NCBI RefSeq assembly: GCF_024498175.1
Contig: NZ_CP101823.1
Coordinates: 2,920,987 to 2,984,986, forward strand
DNA: 64,000 nt
Direction: 5' to 3'
Source of the DNA: Haloplanus salinarum
Lineage (GTDB): Archaea; Halobacteriota; Halobacteria; Halobacteriales; Haloferacaceae
Both the position numbers and the translations under genes were made by a program. This document shows, piece by piece, positions 7,212 to 15,436 of the stretch (its first letter is position 1; each line of letters opens with the position of its first letter). Below the pieces are notes generated by a model. That model saw only the letters and a program-made list of their open reading frames with translations. It did no database searches and was not told the DNA's origin.

Positions 7212-8897
7212 TCAGCCCTCGACGGCCGTCGCGCCGTAGTCGTCGGGGAGCGCCTCGTCGGGGACGACGCCGTCCTCCCAGCCGCGGCGGTCGTAATACT
7301 CGTCGAGCGCCCGGTCGAGGTCGGGGAGGTCGTAGGGGAGGCGGTCGTCCGCGCGGTCGAACCCGCGCTGGTTGTTGAAGTGGCGTTCGAGGGTCACGAC
7401 GCGGTCGCCGACCGCGAGCAGGTCCGCCATGTCGGCGTCGAACAGTCGCTCGTAGCGGTCCGGGTTCATGTACGACCGGGAGAACTTACAGACGACGCCG
7501 CTGTCGTTGAGCGCCATCAGGTTCTCGCGGTGGACGAGGGTGTCGGCCTTGCCGAGCGTCCCCGAGGGCTCCAGGGCCTGCTCCTCGTCGACGAGCGGAT
7601 ACTCGACGGAGTAGAAGGTCGCGTACATGTGGTCGGCGCCGCGGTTGGCGACGGCGTACGAGAGCCCCTGGCCGTGGAGGACGCGGCCCTCGTGGGCGGC
7701 GAAGTCCATCCCCTTGACCGACCAGTTCTCGACGCCCAGGTCGTCGTGGACGCGGTCGATACCCTCCGCGAGGATGTCGCCGACGCCCTCTCGGCGGGCG
7801 ATCTTCTCGACGGTCTCGTGGATCAGGTCGGTGTCGCCGAACGCGTCGTTCGCGGCGAGGTAGGCCGCGACCGTGTTGCCCGCGGAGATGGCGTCCAGCC
7901 CGTAGCGGTCACAGAGCTCGTTCGACTTCATCACCTCGACGATGTCGTCGACGCCGGAGTTCGAGCCGAAGGCCATCGCCACCTCGAACTCCGGGCCCTC
8001 CGTCTCGACGCCCGCCGCCTCGTCCTTCGTCGGCAGTTTGCAGGCGAAGGCACAGGCCGAACAGGTGCCTTTCTTGTACTTCTTCTCCTCCACTGCCGCG
8101 CCGTCGATCCCGTCGACGCCCTCGAACTGTCGCTCGGAGAAGTAGTAGGAGGGGAGTCCCTCGACCTCGTTCGCCAACTCCATCACCGCGACGGTCCCCT
8201 GCCGTTTCATGATGTCGTCGGCCGTCGCCGCCTCGCGGTGGACCTCGTTCTGGGTCGCGTCGATCTCGATCCCGCGGTCGGCGTCGCCGCCGACGGTGAT
8301 CGCCTTGACGTTCTTCGCGCCCATGACCGCCCCGAGACCGCCGCGGCCGAAGGCGCGCTCCTCGGAGGTCATGATGGACGCGAACCGGACCTCGTTTTCG
8401 CCGGCCGGGCCGATCACCGCCGTCCGATCGCTGCCGATGCCGTGTTCGGCTTCGAGGTAGTCGACCGTCTCCGGGACGGTCGCCCCCGCGAGGTCCGGGA
8501 CGGGTTCGAACTCGACGCCGTCGTCGCGGACGTGGATCGCCAGCAGTTCGTCGCTCTGGCCGGCAATCTCGACCGCCCCGTACCCCGTGTCCACGAAGTT
8601 CCGCGACATGAACCCGCCGGCGTTGCTCGACAGCAGACCGTCGGTCAGTGGCGAGATGCCCGTACAGTTCATCCGCCCGGTGAAGCTCATCGTCGAGGCC
8701 TGCATGGGCCCCGTCGTGAACACGAGCCGGTTCTCCGGACCGAGCGGATCGGCGTCGAAGGGGATGCGCTCGTGGGCCAGACGCGTCGCCACGCCGCGGC
8801 CGCCGATGTACCGTTCCTGGATCGTGTCGATGTCGGCCGTCGTCGCCTCGCGCTCCCCGACGTCGAGCGCCAGTAGCGGTCCGGTGTCGTGTATCAT
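7212..8897 (-). CDS. Aldehyde:ferredoxin oxidoreductase family, tungsten/molybdopterin enzyme
   Basis: 561 aa from the ATG at 8897; the frame stays open 24 codons further up, but the promoter fits this start. Fe4S4 ligands are visible as C279-x2-C282-x3-C286 (CSACAFAC) and C470 (GVVCKFS). Pterin-binding segments include FTGRMNCTG, GRGGLGAVMGAKN and CDRYGLDAIS. The enzyme oxidises aldehydes to acids and passes electrons to ferredoxin. It sits between a GabT-type aminotransferase and an Lrp regulator, in a cluster without an NAD-dependent aldehyde dehydrogenase. It is therefore the best candidate to oxidise the 4-aminobutanal or succinate semialdehyde formed during amine breakdown. That role is inference; the family assignment is firm. 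Confidence 0.9.
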   Translation of the reverse strand: MIHDTGPLLALDVGEREATTADIDTIQERYIGGRGVATRLAHERIPFDADPLGPENRLVFTTGPMQASTMSFTGRMNCTGISPLTDGLLSSNAGGFMSRNFVDTGYGAVEIAGQSDELLAIHVRDDGVEFEPVPDLAGATVPETVDYLEAEHGIGSDRTAVIGPAGENEVRFASIMTSEERAFGRGGLGAVMGAKNVKAITVGGDADRGIEIDATQNEVHREAATADDIMKRQGTVAVMELANEVEGLPSYYFSERQFEGVDGIDGAAVEEKKYKKGTCSACAFACKLPTKDEAAGVETEGPEFEVAMAFGSNSGVDDIVEVMKSNELCDRYGLDAISAGNTVAAYLAANDAFGDTDLIHETVEKIARREGVGDILAEGIDRVHDDLGVENWSVKGMDFAAHEGRVLHGQGLSYAVANRGADHMYATFYSVEYPLVDEEQALEPSGTLGKADTLVHRENLMALNDSGVVCKFSRSYMNPDRYERLFDADMADLLAVGDRVVTLERHFNNQRGFDRADDRLPYDLPDLDRALDEYYDRRGWEDGVVPDEALPDDYGATAVEG

Positions 8898-8928
8898 ATT
8901 CGAATACTGTCCTGTGCTCTCAATAAAT
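8897..8928 (-). promoter_or_regulatory. Promoter and palindrome at the aldehyde oxidoreductase start
   Basis: TTTATTG (plus-strand CAATAAA, 8921-8927) lies about 27 nt before the ATG, so the transcript should be leaderless. The perfect palindrome TATTCGAATA (8897-8906) overlaps the predicted transcription start. It has the same ATTC/GAAT half-sites as the operator candidates of both aminotransferase genes, but without their two-base spacer. Binding there would block initiation. Confidence 0.5.
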
Positions 8929-9049
8929 GTTGTTGTGTGTCCTCCCGAACCTATTCGATGCGGAGACAATACAGGTTACGCCACGATGTTGGGACGTGAT
9001 ACAACCACTCGGCGCGCGCAGGAGTGTGGGTCGGGGCGGCGGGCGCGTC

Positions 9050-9538
9050 TCAGTCCTCGACGACCGAGTCGACCAGCGCCTCCGTCCCGAAGTCGTTGAT
9101 GGGGTACGGCTCGCGTTTGACCGTCGTGATGACGAACCGCGAACTCGTGCGTCTGATCTCGTCGATGGCCTCGTAATCCTCGATCAGCGACTCGACCATC
9201 TGCCGGCTCGTGACGTGGGCGACGACGATGAAGTCGGTGTCACCCATCGTGAAATACACCTGATTTACCCCTTCGATGTCGGAGAGTTTCTCGCCGACGG
9301 TCGTGTGGTACCCCTCGTCGAACTCGGCGTACACCTCGCTGATGACCGTGATGTCGAGGCCGAGCTTCGAGAGGTCCATGTCGCCGAGGTCGTTTTCCAG
9401 GACGCCCCGCTCGCGGAGCTGGTCGAGCCGGTAGTGGACCGTCGATTTCGGGATGCCGGTGTGTTCCTGAATGCGATCCGGACTCGTGATGCCCTCCGAC
9501 GCGACCGTCTTCAGAATGCGGATGTCTTTCTCGTCCAT
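9050..9538 (-). CDS. Lrp/AsnC family transcriptional regulator
   Basis: 162 aa. The N-terminal winged helix-turn-helix (MDEKDIRILKTVASEGITSPDRI followed by TGIPKSTVHYRLDQLRERGVL) occupies about residues 1-50. It is followed by the RAM effector domain (about 65-140, including VNQVYFTMGDTDFIVVAHV). Such proteins bind DNA as dimers or octamers and respond to amino acids. It lies in the middle of the polyamine island between the aldehyde oxidoreductase and the ABC importer. It is therefore the natural candidate regulator for the ATTC-GAAT motifs found at three promoters here. The effector is unknown. Confidence 0.9.
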   Translation of the reverse strand: MDEKDIRILKTVASEGITSPDRIQEHTGIPKSTVHYRLDQLRERGVLENDLGDMDLSKLGLDITVISEVYAEFDEGYHTTVGEKLSDIEGVNQVYFTMGDTDFIVVAHVTSRQMVESLIEDYEAIDEIRRTSSRFVITTVKREPYPINDFGTEALVDSVVED

Positions 9539-9653
9539 AGTGTCCTCGTCGCGTTCCCCGCGACCAGTCTGGAACCGATGTCGACTCCTCCCGGTATCAA
9601 ACTTTCCAAGTCTTGGACGAGGTTCATCGTTCGCCGATCGAGTGAGACGACGT

Positions 9654-10778
9654 TCACTCGAAGATGAGTTCGCCCGAGGTGGCGGGGAACCCGACGGAGA
9701 CTTCGGCGCCCTCGTCGAACGCGCGGGTCGTCTCGTTGATCTGCCGTTCGACGTGGAGTTCGACGGGACCCACGTCGACGTGGTACTGCTGGATCGACCC
9801 CTTGTAGATGGCGTCCTCGACGGTACCCGTCCACTCGTTGGTCGTGTTCAGCGTCTCGCCGCCGTCGACTAGCTGGACCCGCTCGGGACGGACGGCGGCT
9901 GCCGCGTTCCGGCCGTCCGCGTCGTCGACGGACTCGACCGTGACGTCGAGGCCGTCGGTCCTGATGGTGCCGACGCCGTCGCCGGCCTCGTAGGTCCCCT
10001 CGAAGAGGTTCGTCTCGCCGAGGAAGTTCGCCACGAAGGTCGTCTCGGGGTGTTCGTACACCTCGCTGGCCTCGCCCACCTGTTCGATCCGCCCGTCGTT
10101 CATGACCGCGATCCGGTCGCTCATCGTCAGCGCCTCCTCCTGGTCGTGAGTCACGTAGAGGAAGGTGATGCCGAGTTCCTCCTGGATCTTCTTCAGTTCG
10201 ACCTCCATGTGCTGGCGGAGCTTCCGGTCGAGACTCGCCAACGGCTCGTCGAGCAGGAGGACGTCGGGTTCGCGGACGAGCGCCCGGGCCATGGCCACGC
10301 GCTGTTTCTGTCCGCCGGACAGCTCCGTCGCCCGCCGGTCGTGGTAGTCCGGGAGTTCGACGAGTTCGAGGATGTCGTCGATGCGGCGGTCCCGCTCGTC
10401 GGCCGGGACGCCGTCCATCTCGAGGCCGAACGCGACGTTCTCCTTGACGGTCATGTGGGGGAACAGCGCCCACTCCTGGAACACCATGCTGGTGTCGCGC
10501 TCGTTCGCGGAGAGCGGAGTCACGCGGTTTCCGCTGATGAACACGTCGCCGTCGGAGGGCGTCTCCAGGCCCGCGATCATGCGGAGCGTCGTCGATTTGC
10601 CACACCCCGACGGCCCCAGCAGGGTCAGGAACTCCCCGGCCCTGATCTCGAGGTCGACGCCCTCGACCGCGACGAGGTCGCCGTACTCCTTCCGGAGCGC
10701 CTCTAGCTGTATCCGCCCGGTCTCTTGGACAGTCCCGTCGGTCATCTCACTGTCGGGGGATAGTCGTGGTGAACTCAT
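9654..10778 (-). CDS. potA: Polyamine-type ABC importer ATPase (PotA family)
   Basis: 374 aa. Walker A is GPSGCGKST (about residues 54-62), the signature is LSGGQKQRVAMARALV, Walker B is DVLLLDEPLASLD, and the switch histidine is in YVTHDQEEA. A C-terminal TOBE domain (about 280-374) is typical of the PotA/CysA/UgpC group. It would power uptake through the two permeases at 12251-13968. It lies 21 nt downstream of the binding protein on the same strand and probably shares its transcript. An internal ATG at 10745 is an alternative start. Polyamine specificity is inferred from the partner proteins and the cluster. Confidence 0.87.
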   Translation of the reverse strand: MSSPRLSPDSEMTDGTVQETGRIQLEALRKEYGDLVAVEGVDLEIRAGEFLTLLGPSGCGKSTTLRMIAGLETPSDGDVFISGNRVTPLSANERDTSMVFQEWALFPHMTVKENVAFGLEMDGVPADERDRRIDDILELVELPDYHDRRATELSGGQKQRVAMARALVREPDVLLLDEPLASLDRKLRQHMEVELKKIQEELGITFLYVTHDQEEALTMSDRIAVMNDGRIEQVGEASEVYEHPETTFVANFLGETNLFEGTYEAGDGVGTIRTDGLDVTVESVDDADGRNAAAAVRPERVQLVDGGETLNTTNEWTGTVEDAIYKGSIQQYHVDVGPVELHVERQINETTRAFDEGAEVSVGFPATSGELIFE

Positions 10779-10799
10779 GGATCGTTCGGTTCCGACCGC

Positions 10800-12038
10800 T
10801 CAGATCCCGGCCCGGGCTTTCGCCTCGGTCCAGAGGTCGGTCCAGGTGTCGGTGATCGGCGAGAACTCGTAGGGCGTCGTGTTCTGGGAGATCTCCGCCG
10901 CGGCGTCGAACCCGTCCTCGTTGAACATGAGCGCCTGCTGTTGGCTGTCGTCGAACATGTCGAAGGACTCGGTGTTGACCGGCGGGCTCTTCGCGGAGGG
11001 CTTCCAGGCGACGTTGTACTGCCCCTGTGCGGAGATGATCTTCCGCTGGAACTCGACGGCGAGCTCCCGGTTGGTCGGGTTCTTCACGATGCAGAGCCCC
11101 TCGGTCCACTGCATCCCGCCCTGCTCCGGGATGACGACGTCGACCCAGTCGTTGCCCTCGGCGCGGAGCTGGCTCATCGCGAAGTTGCCGACGGGCGCCA
11201 TCACGATGTCCTCCTGCAGGAACGCCTGCCGGATCGCGCTGGTCCCGGAGTAGACGGCGTTCATGTTCGAGAACATGTCGACGAGCTTCGAGCGGATGTC
11301 CTCGAGCTGTGACTCCGTCTGCTCGAAGGGCGGGTAGCCGAGCGAGAGCGCGATCTTCGGGATGTTCCACGTCGGCCAGTCCATGATGCCGATCTCCCCC
11401 TCGTACTCGCCGTTCGGCCCGCCGGTCCAGAGGGTCTCGTACGACTGGTAATGCTCCTCGGGGACCTGATCCGTGTTCACGGTGAGCGTGTCCCACCCCC
11501 ACCGCGTCGGGAGGGCGTACATCTCCCCGTCGTGACGGAACGAACTGAACGGCTCCTGGAACCGCTCCAGGAAGTTCTCCCGCTCGGGGTAGTCCGCGGG
11601 GTCGAGCGGTTCGATCGTACCCGCCTGTGCGTGGCGCTGTGCCCACGTGTTGTTCAGCGTCAGGAGATCGAAGGTCTCCGTCCCACCGCTCTGGAGCGTG
11701 TTGAACCCCTCCGGGTCGCTCGAGAGGAGTTTGATGTTGACCGTCGCGTCGTGTTCGCTCTCGAACTCGCTGACGATTTCGTCGGTGCCGTACCCCTCCC
11801 AGGTCAGGATGTTCAACGTGTTCCCGTCACCGGAGGCGCTTCCGGTGGTCGTCCCGTCGGAACCACCGTCGCCGCCATCGCTGCCGTCGCCGCCGTCGCC
11901 GCCGCCGCCGACCTCACGACGGCCGGCACAGCCCGCGAGCCCCGCGGCCCCGACGCTGCCCGCCGCCACCAGGAAGGCACGACGGCCCGATCCGTTCGAT
12001 ACGCCACCCTCGCCCGCGTTCGACCTCGAATCCGTCAT
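10800..12038 (-). CDS. potD: Extracellular polyamine-type solute-binding lipoprotein (PotD family)
   Basis: 412 aa. The N-terminus has the twin-arginine motif GRRAFLVAAGSVGAAGLAGC, whose Cys (about residue 37) is the lipobox. This predicts Tat export and lipid anchoring on the outer surface. A Gly/Asp-rich linker (GGGGDGGDGSDGG) follows, then the binding domain starting at LNILTWEGYGTDEIV, which is characteristic of spermidine/putrescine-binding proteins. The start at 12038 is supported by a TATA-like box (12063-12070) about 28 nt upstream, giving a leaderless mRNA. The open frame upstream of it is not coding. It is divergent from the permease genes. Confidence 0.87.
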   Translation of the reverse strand: MTDSRSNAGEGGVSNGSGRRAFLVAAGSVGAAGLAGCAGRREVGGGGDGGDGSDGGDGGSDGTTTGSASGDGNTLNILTWEGYGTDEIVSEFESEHDATVNIKLLSSDPEGFNTLQSGGTETFDLLTLNNTWAQRHAQAGTIEPLDPADYPERENFLERFQEPFSSFRHDGEMYALPTRWGWDTLTVNTDQVPEEHYQSYETLWTGGPNGEYEGEIGIMDWPTWNIPKIALSLGYPPFEQTESQLEDIRSKLVDMFSNMNAVYSGTSAIRQAFLQEDIVMAPVGNFAMSQLRAEGNDWVDVVIPEQGGMQWTEGLCIVKNPTNRELAVEFQRKIISAQGQYNVAWKPSAKSPPVNTESFDMFDDSQQQALMFNEDGFDAAAEISQNTTPYEFSPITDTWTDLWTEAKARAGI

Positions 12039-12250
12039 ACACACCAATGCAAAATCTAACGACTTATACTTACTCCTTGTTTCGGACAAGATCTGATTAT
12101 GTACTCTATTTATGAATGAAGTCCATGTATTAATCGTCACACCGTACCACGTGTCTACTTTCGCCGGCGCCGCCCGGCCGTGGTCCCGTCGATCGGGACG
12201 ATCGGTGGCCACCACAACATATATTGGACATAGTATTACTAATCTGAGCC
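12039..12250. promoter_or_regulatory. Divergent promoter region of the polyamine importer
   Basis: This AT-rich, 212-bp region contains no gene. On the minus strand CTTATACT (12063-12070) serves potD. On the plus strand ACATATATT (12217-12225) lies about 30 nt before the potB start. A further AT-rich stretch (CTATTTATGAATGA, 12103-12116) lies between them and could be an operator or a third promoter. The two arms of one transporter could thus be controlled jointly from here. Confidence 0.55.
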
Positions 12251-13150
12251 ATGGCAGAACAAGCGTCTCAAGAATCGAAGGGAGGTTGGTCTCTGTTCGA
12301 ATCACCACCCATCTCCCGGGACCTCCTCGTGACCGCGGGGCCGCTGGTGTTGCTGGAGTTGTTGTTCTTCATCGGCCCGGTGCTCATCATGTTCTACATC
12401 GCGTCGATGCGCATGGAGGACCTGGTGCTGATCCCGGACTACGGGATCCGGAACTTCTTGGCGGTGTTCACGGAGTTCGTCAACCGGACCGCGTTCGTGA
12501 ACACGACGACGCTCGCGGTGTTGACGACGGTGACGGCGGCCGTCGTCGCGTACCCGCTCGCGTACTACATCGCCCGGTTCGGCGGGCGGTACAAGAACCA
12601 ACTCGCGGTGCTGGTGATGATCCCCTTCTGGACGAACTTCATCGTCCGCGTCTACGGGTGGAAGATCATCCTGGGTTCTCAGGGCGTCCTCAACTCCGCG
12701 CTCATCGCGGTCGGTATCCTGAACCAGCCCCTCGAGTGGATCATCAACACCCAGTTCTCCATCTGGCTCGGGCTGACGTATCTGTGGTTGCCGTTCATGA
12801 TCCTCCCGCTGTACTCGAGTCTCGAAAAGATCGACGGCGAGATCATCGAGGCCGCCTACGACCTGGGCGCCTCGCGGTACGCCGTGTTCCGCCGGATCGT
12901 CCTCCCGCTGTCGCTGTCGGGGCTCGTCGGGGGGTTCATCTTCGTGTTCATCTTCAGCATGGGGGCGTACATCGTCCCCGCGATGCTCGGCGGCGGCGAA
13001 CTGTTCATGGGGACCCGGATCGCCTACGAGTTCGGCATCGGCGGTGACTGGCCGATGGGCGCCGCGCTCGGGAGCGTCCTGATGATCGTCGTCGTCGGGG
13101 TGCTGTGGTCGCTGCTCGGCTACGTCAACCTGGAGGAGATGTTCCAATGA
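12251..13150 (+). CDS. potB: Polyamine-type ABC importer permease 1 (PotB family)
   Basis: 299 aa with six predicted membrane segments; the first is LLVTAGPLVLLELLFFIGPVL. The cytoplasmic EAA loop (IIEAAYDLGASRYAVFRRIVLPLS, about residues 198-221) docks to the ATPase. It forms the translocation pore with the next gene. The stop overlaps the next start (ATGA), so the two permeases are translated together. The gene begins about 30 nt after a TATA-like box. The family also contains importers for other small organic solutes, so polyamine specificity rests on context. Confidence 0.88.
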   Translation: MAEQASQESKGGWSLFESPPISRDLLVTAGPLVLLELLFFIGPVLIMFYIASMRMEDLVLIPDYGIRNFLAVFTEFVNRTAFVNTTTLAVLTTVTAAVVAYPLAYYIARFGGRYKNQLAVLVMIPFWTNFIVRVYGWKIILGSQGVLNSALIAVGILNQPLEWIINTQFSIWLGLTYLWLPFMILPLYSSLEKIDGEIIEAAYDLGASRYAVFRRIVLPLSLSGLVGGFIFVFIFSMGAYIVPAMLGGGELFMGTRIAYEFGIGGDWPMGAALGSVLMIVVVGVLWSLLGYVNLEEMFQ

Positions 13151-13968
13151 GCACGCAGTCGCAACACGAGCGGGGAACCGAGTTCTCCGTGGCGTCGGTC
13201 GTCCGATTCGTCGAACGCAACTGGATCCGCGCCTGGTCGGCGCTGGTCTTCCTGTTCCTCTATGCGCCCATCATCGTCCTCATCGTCTTCTCCTTCGAGC
13301 GGGGGACCTTCTCGACGGTCCCCTGGGACGGCTTCACGTTCCGGTGGTACCGGCAACTCGCGGCCAACAGCCGGCTGATCGACGCCGCGGTGAACAGCCT
13401 CTACGTCGGCGCCGTCGTCACGACGGTCGCGACGGTGCTCGGTACCCTCGGGGCCGTCACCCTCGTCCGGTACGACTTCAAACTCAAGAGCCTCTATCGC
13501 CTGCTCGTGGTCGCGCCGATGACCATTCCCGGCCTCATCCTCGGGGTGGCGCTGCTCAACTGGTTCAACTACATCGGCATCTCGACGTCGCTGAAGACGG
13601 TCATGATCGGACAGCTGGTGTTCGTCACGCCGTTCGTCCTCATCACCGTCACCTCGCGGCTCCGAGGGTTCGACCCGGCCATGGAGGAGGCGGCACGTGA
13701 CCTCGGCGCGAGCCGGTGGCAGGCCTACCGCCGCGTCACCCTGCCGATCCTCATGCCCGGCATCGTCAGCGGCGCGCTCTTTGCCTTCACGCTCTCCTTC
13801 GACGACTTCCTCATCGCGTTTTTCACCAGCGGCGTGAAAAACACCCTCCCCATCTACATCTGGTCGAAGATCCAACACGGTACGAGCCCGGTCATCAACG
13901 CCATCAGCACCCTCGTGCTCCTGTTCAGCATCTCGCTGGTCCTCATCAGCTACTACTTCACCGACTGA
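13147..13968 (+). CDS. potC: Polyamine-type ABC importer permease 2 (PotC family)
   Basis: 273 aa with six predicted membrane segments. It starts with a short cytoplasmic tail and then WSALVFLFLYAPIIVLIVFSF. The EAA loop is EEAARDLGASRWQAYRRVTLP (about residues 182-201). The segment IPGLILGVALLNWFN and the C-terminal FDDFLIAFFTSG are characteristic of PotC-type subunits. It overlaps potB by ATGA. With potB, the ATPase and the binding lipoprotein it completes one importer whose genes are split into two divergent transcription units. Confidence 0.88.
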   Translation: MSTQSQHERGTEFSVASVVRFVERNWIRAWSALVFLFLYAPIIVLIVFSFERGTFSTVPWDGFTFRWYRQLAANSRLIDAAVNSLYVGAVVTTVATVLGTLGAVTLVRYDFKLKSLYRLLVVAPMTIPGLILGVALLNWFNYIGISTSLKTVMIGQLVFVTPFVLITVTSRLRGFDPAMEEAARDLGASRWQAYRRVTLPILMPGIVSGALFAFTLSFDDFLIAFFTSGVKNTLPIYIWSKIQHGTSPVINAISTLVLLFSISLVLISYYFTD

Positions 13969-14031
13969 CGCCGGCAGTCGGATGCAATTCCGTACGACGA
14001 TGGCTCGTAAAGATGTACTGAGTTCTATAAT

Positions 14032-14068
14032 ATTCTCGAATGTGGTATACGATACAAAATTTTAAATT
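14032..14068 (+). promoter_or_regulatory. Promoter and candidate operator of the second aminotransferase
   Basis: TTTAAAT (14061-14067) lies about 27 nt before the ATG at 14090, so a leaderless transcript is expected. ATTCTCGAAT (14032-14041) lies upstream of it. The same ten bases precede the GabT-type gene at 7156-7165. GGTATACGATACAAAA, between operator and TATA box, may be part of the recognition element. Confidence 0.5.
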
Positions 14069-14089
14069 TCGAGCGGTCTAGCCGCACCT

Positions 14090-15436
14090 ATGGATCTCTG
14101 GAGCGACTACGAGGCGCGGTATCGCGAGCGGACCGCCGAGAGCGAGCGGGCCTACGAACGTCTCACGGAGGACGTTCCCGCCGGCGTCGCGAGCACCTAC
14201 CGCGCCTGGGACCCGTATCCCTTCGTCGTCGACCGGGCCGAAGGCGTCCACCTCCACGACGTCGACGGCAACGCCTACGTCGACTTCGACATGAACAACG
14301 GAGCCGGCATGGTCGGCCACGCACACCCCGCGGTGACCGAGGCCGCGGCCGATCAGCTCTCGGATGGAACGCTGTACACCCACCCCCACGAACTGCTCGG
14401 GGAGGCCGCGGCGGAGCTGAAAAAGCGGTGGTCGATGGTCGACAAGGTGCGGTTCACGAACAGCGGCACCGAGAGCACCATGCACGCCATCCGGGTCGCC
14501 CGCGCCTACTCCGGGCGGGACAAGCTCCTGAAGATCGAGGGGTCCTACCACGGCGTCCACGACTACGCCCTCATCAGCAAGTCGACCCCGGCGGGACAGG
14601 TCGGCCACCCGAAGCGCCCGAACAAGGTCGTCGAGAGCGACGGGATTCCGGACGAGGTGGCCGAGACCGTCGAGGTCGCCCCGTTCAACGACCTCGACGC
14701 CGTCGAGGACATCCTCGACGAACACGTCAACGAGATCGGCGCGCTGATCGTCGAGCCGGTCGTCCTCGCCAAGGGCGTCACGCAACCGTACGACGGGTTC
14801 CTGCAGGGGCTCCGGGAACTCTGTGACGAGTACGGCGTCGTCTACATCTTCGACGAGGTCAAGACCGGCGTGAAGATCGCTCCGGGCGGTGCGGCGGAGT
14901 ATTACGACGTCGAACCCGACCTCGTGACGATGGCAAAGAGCATCGGCGGCAACTTCCCCGTGGGTGCTTTCGGCGGCCGCGAGGAGGTCATGTCCGTCAT
15001 CGAGGATCACACCGCCCACTACGGCACCTACAACGGGAACCCGCTGGTCGCCCGCGTCGTCAAGACGGTCCTCCAAGACGTCCTCACCGAGGACGCCTAC
15101 CGACACGTCAACGACCTCGGGGAGCGACTCGCCGCGGGCTACGAGGAGATCATGGCCGACGCCGGCATCACCGGCCACGTCGAGAGCGTCAACTCCCAGG
15201 GAATCGTCTCGTTCACCGACCGCCGGATCGAGGACTACCGCGACTATCTCGATCACGTCGACGTGGAGTTCCACGAGAACTTCTGGTTCGGGATGCTCAA
15301 CCAGGGGGTCGTCCCCCACCCCCACGACGCGTCACAGCAGTGGACCATCTCGGTCCAACACGAGAAACGCCACATCGACGAACATCTGGAGGCGTTCAAG
15401 GAGATCGCGCCGCGGCTCGCCGAGGAACAGGGCTAG
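14090..15436 (+). CDS. Class III aminotransferase, HemL-like/omega-amine group
   Basis: 448 aa. Motifs are FTNSGTESTMHAIRVARAYSG, YHGVHDYALISKS, the PLP Asp in IFDEVKTGVKIAPGG, and the Schiff-base Lys in TMAKSIGGNFPVGAFGG. The sequence resembles the glutamate-1-semialdehyde aminomutase branch of class III enzymes. The N-terminal region and the amine-catabolic context argue for an omega-amine or beta-amino-acid aminotransferase and against a heme-synthesis enzyme. It lies directly after the importer and its stop is interleaved with that of the glutamine-synthetase-like gene (shared CTAG). A putative operator matches that of the GabT-type gene. The substrate is not known. Confidence 0.85.
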   Translation: MDLWSDYEARYRERTAESERAYERLTEDVPAGVASTYRAWDPYPFVVDRAEGVHLHDVDGNAYVDFDMNNGAGMVGHAHPAVTEAAADQLSDGTLYTHPHELLGEAAAELKKRWSMVDKVRFTNSGTESTMHAIRVARAYSGRDKLLKIEGSYHGVHDYALISKSTPAGQVGHPKRPNKVVESDGIPDEVAETVEVAPFNDLDAVEDILDEHVNEIGALIVEPVVLAKGVTQPYDGFLQGLRELCDEYGVVYIFDEVKTGVKIAPGGAAEYYDVEPDLVTMAKSIGGNFPVGAFGGREEVMSVIEDHTAHYGTYNGNPLVARVVKTVLQDVLTEDAYRHVNDLGERLAAGYEEIMADAGITGHVESVNSQGIVSFTDRRIEDYRDYLDHVDVEFHENFWFGMLNQGVVPHPHDASQQWTISVQHEKRHIDEHLEAFKEIAPRLAEEQG

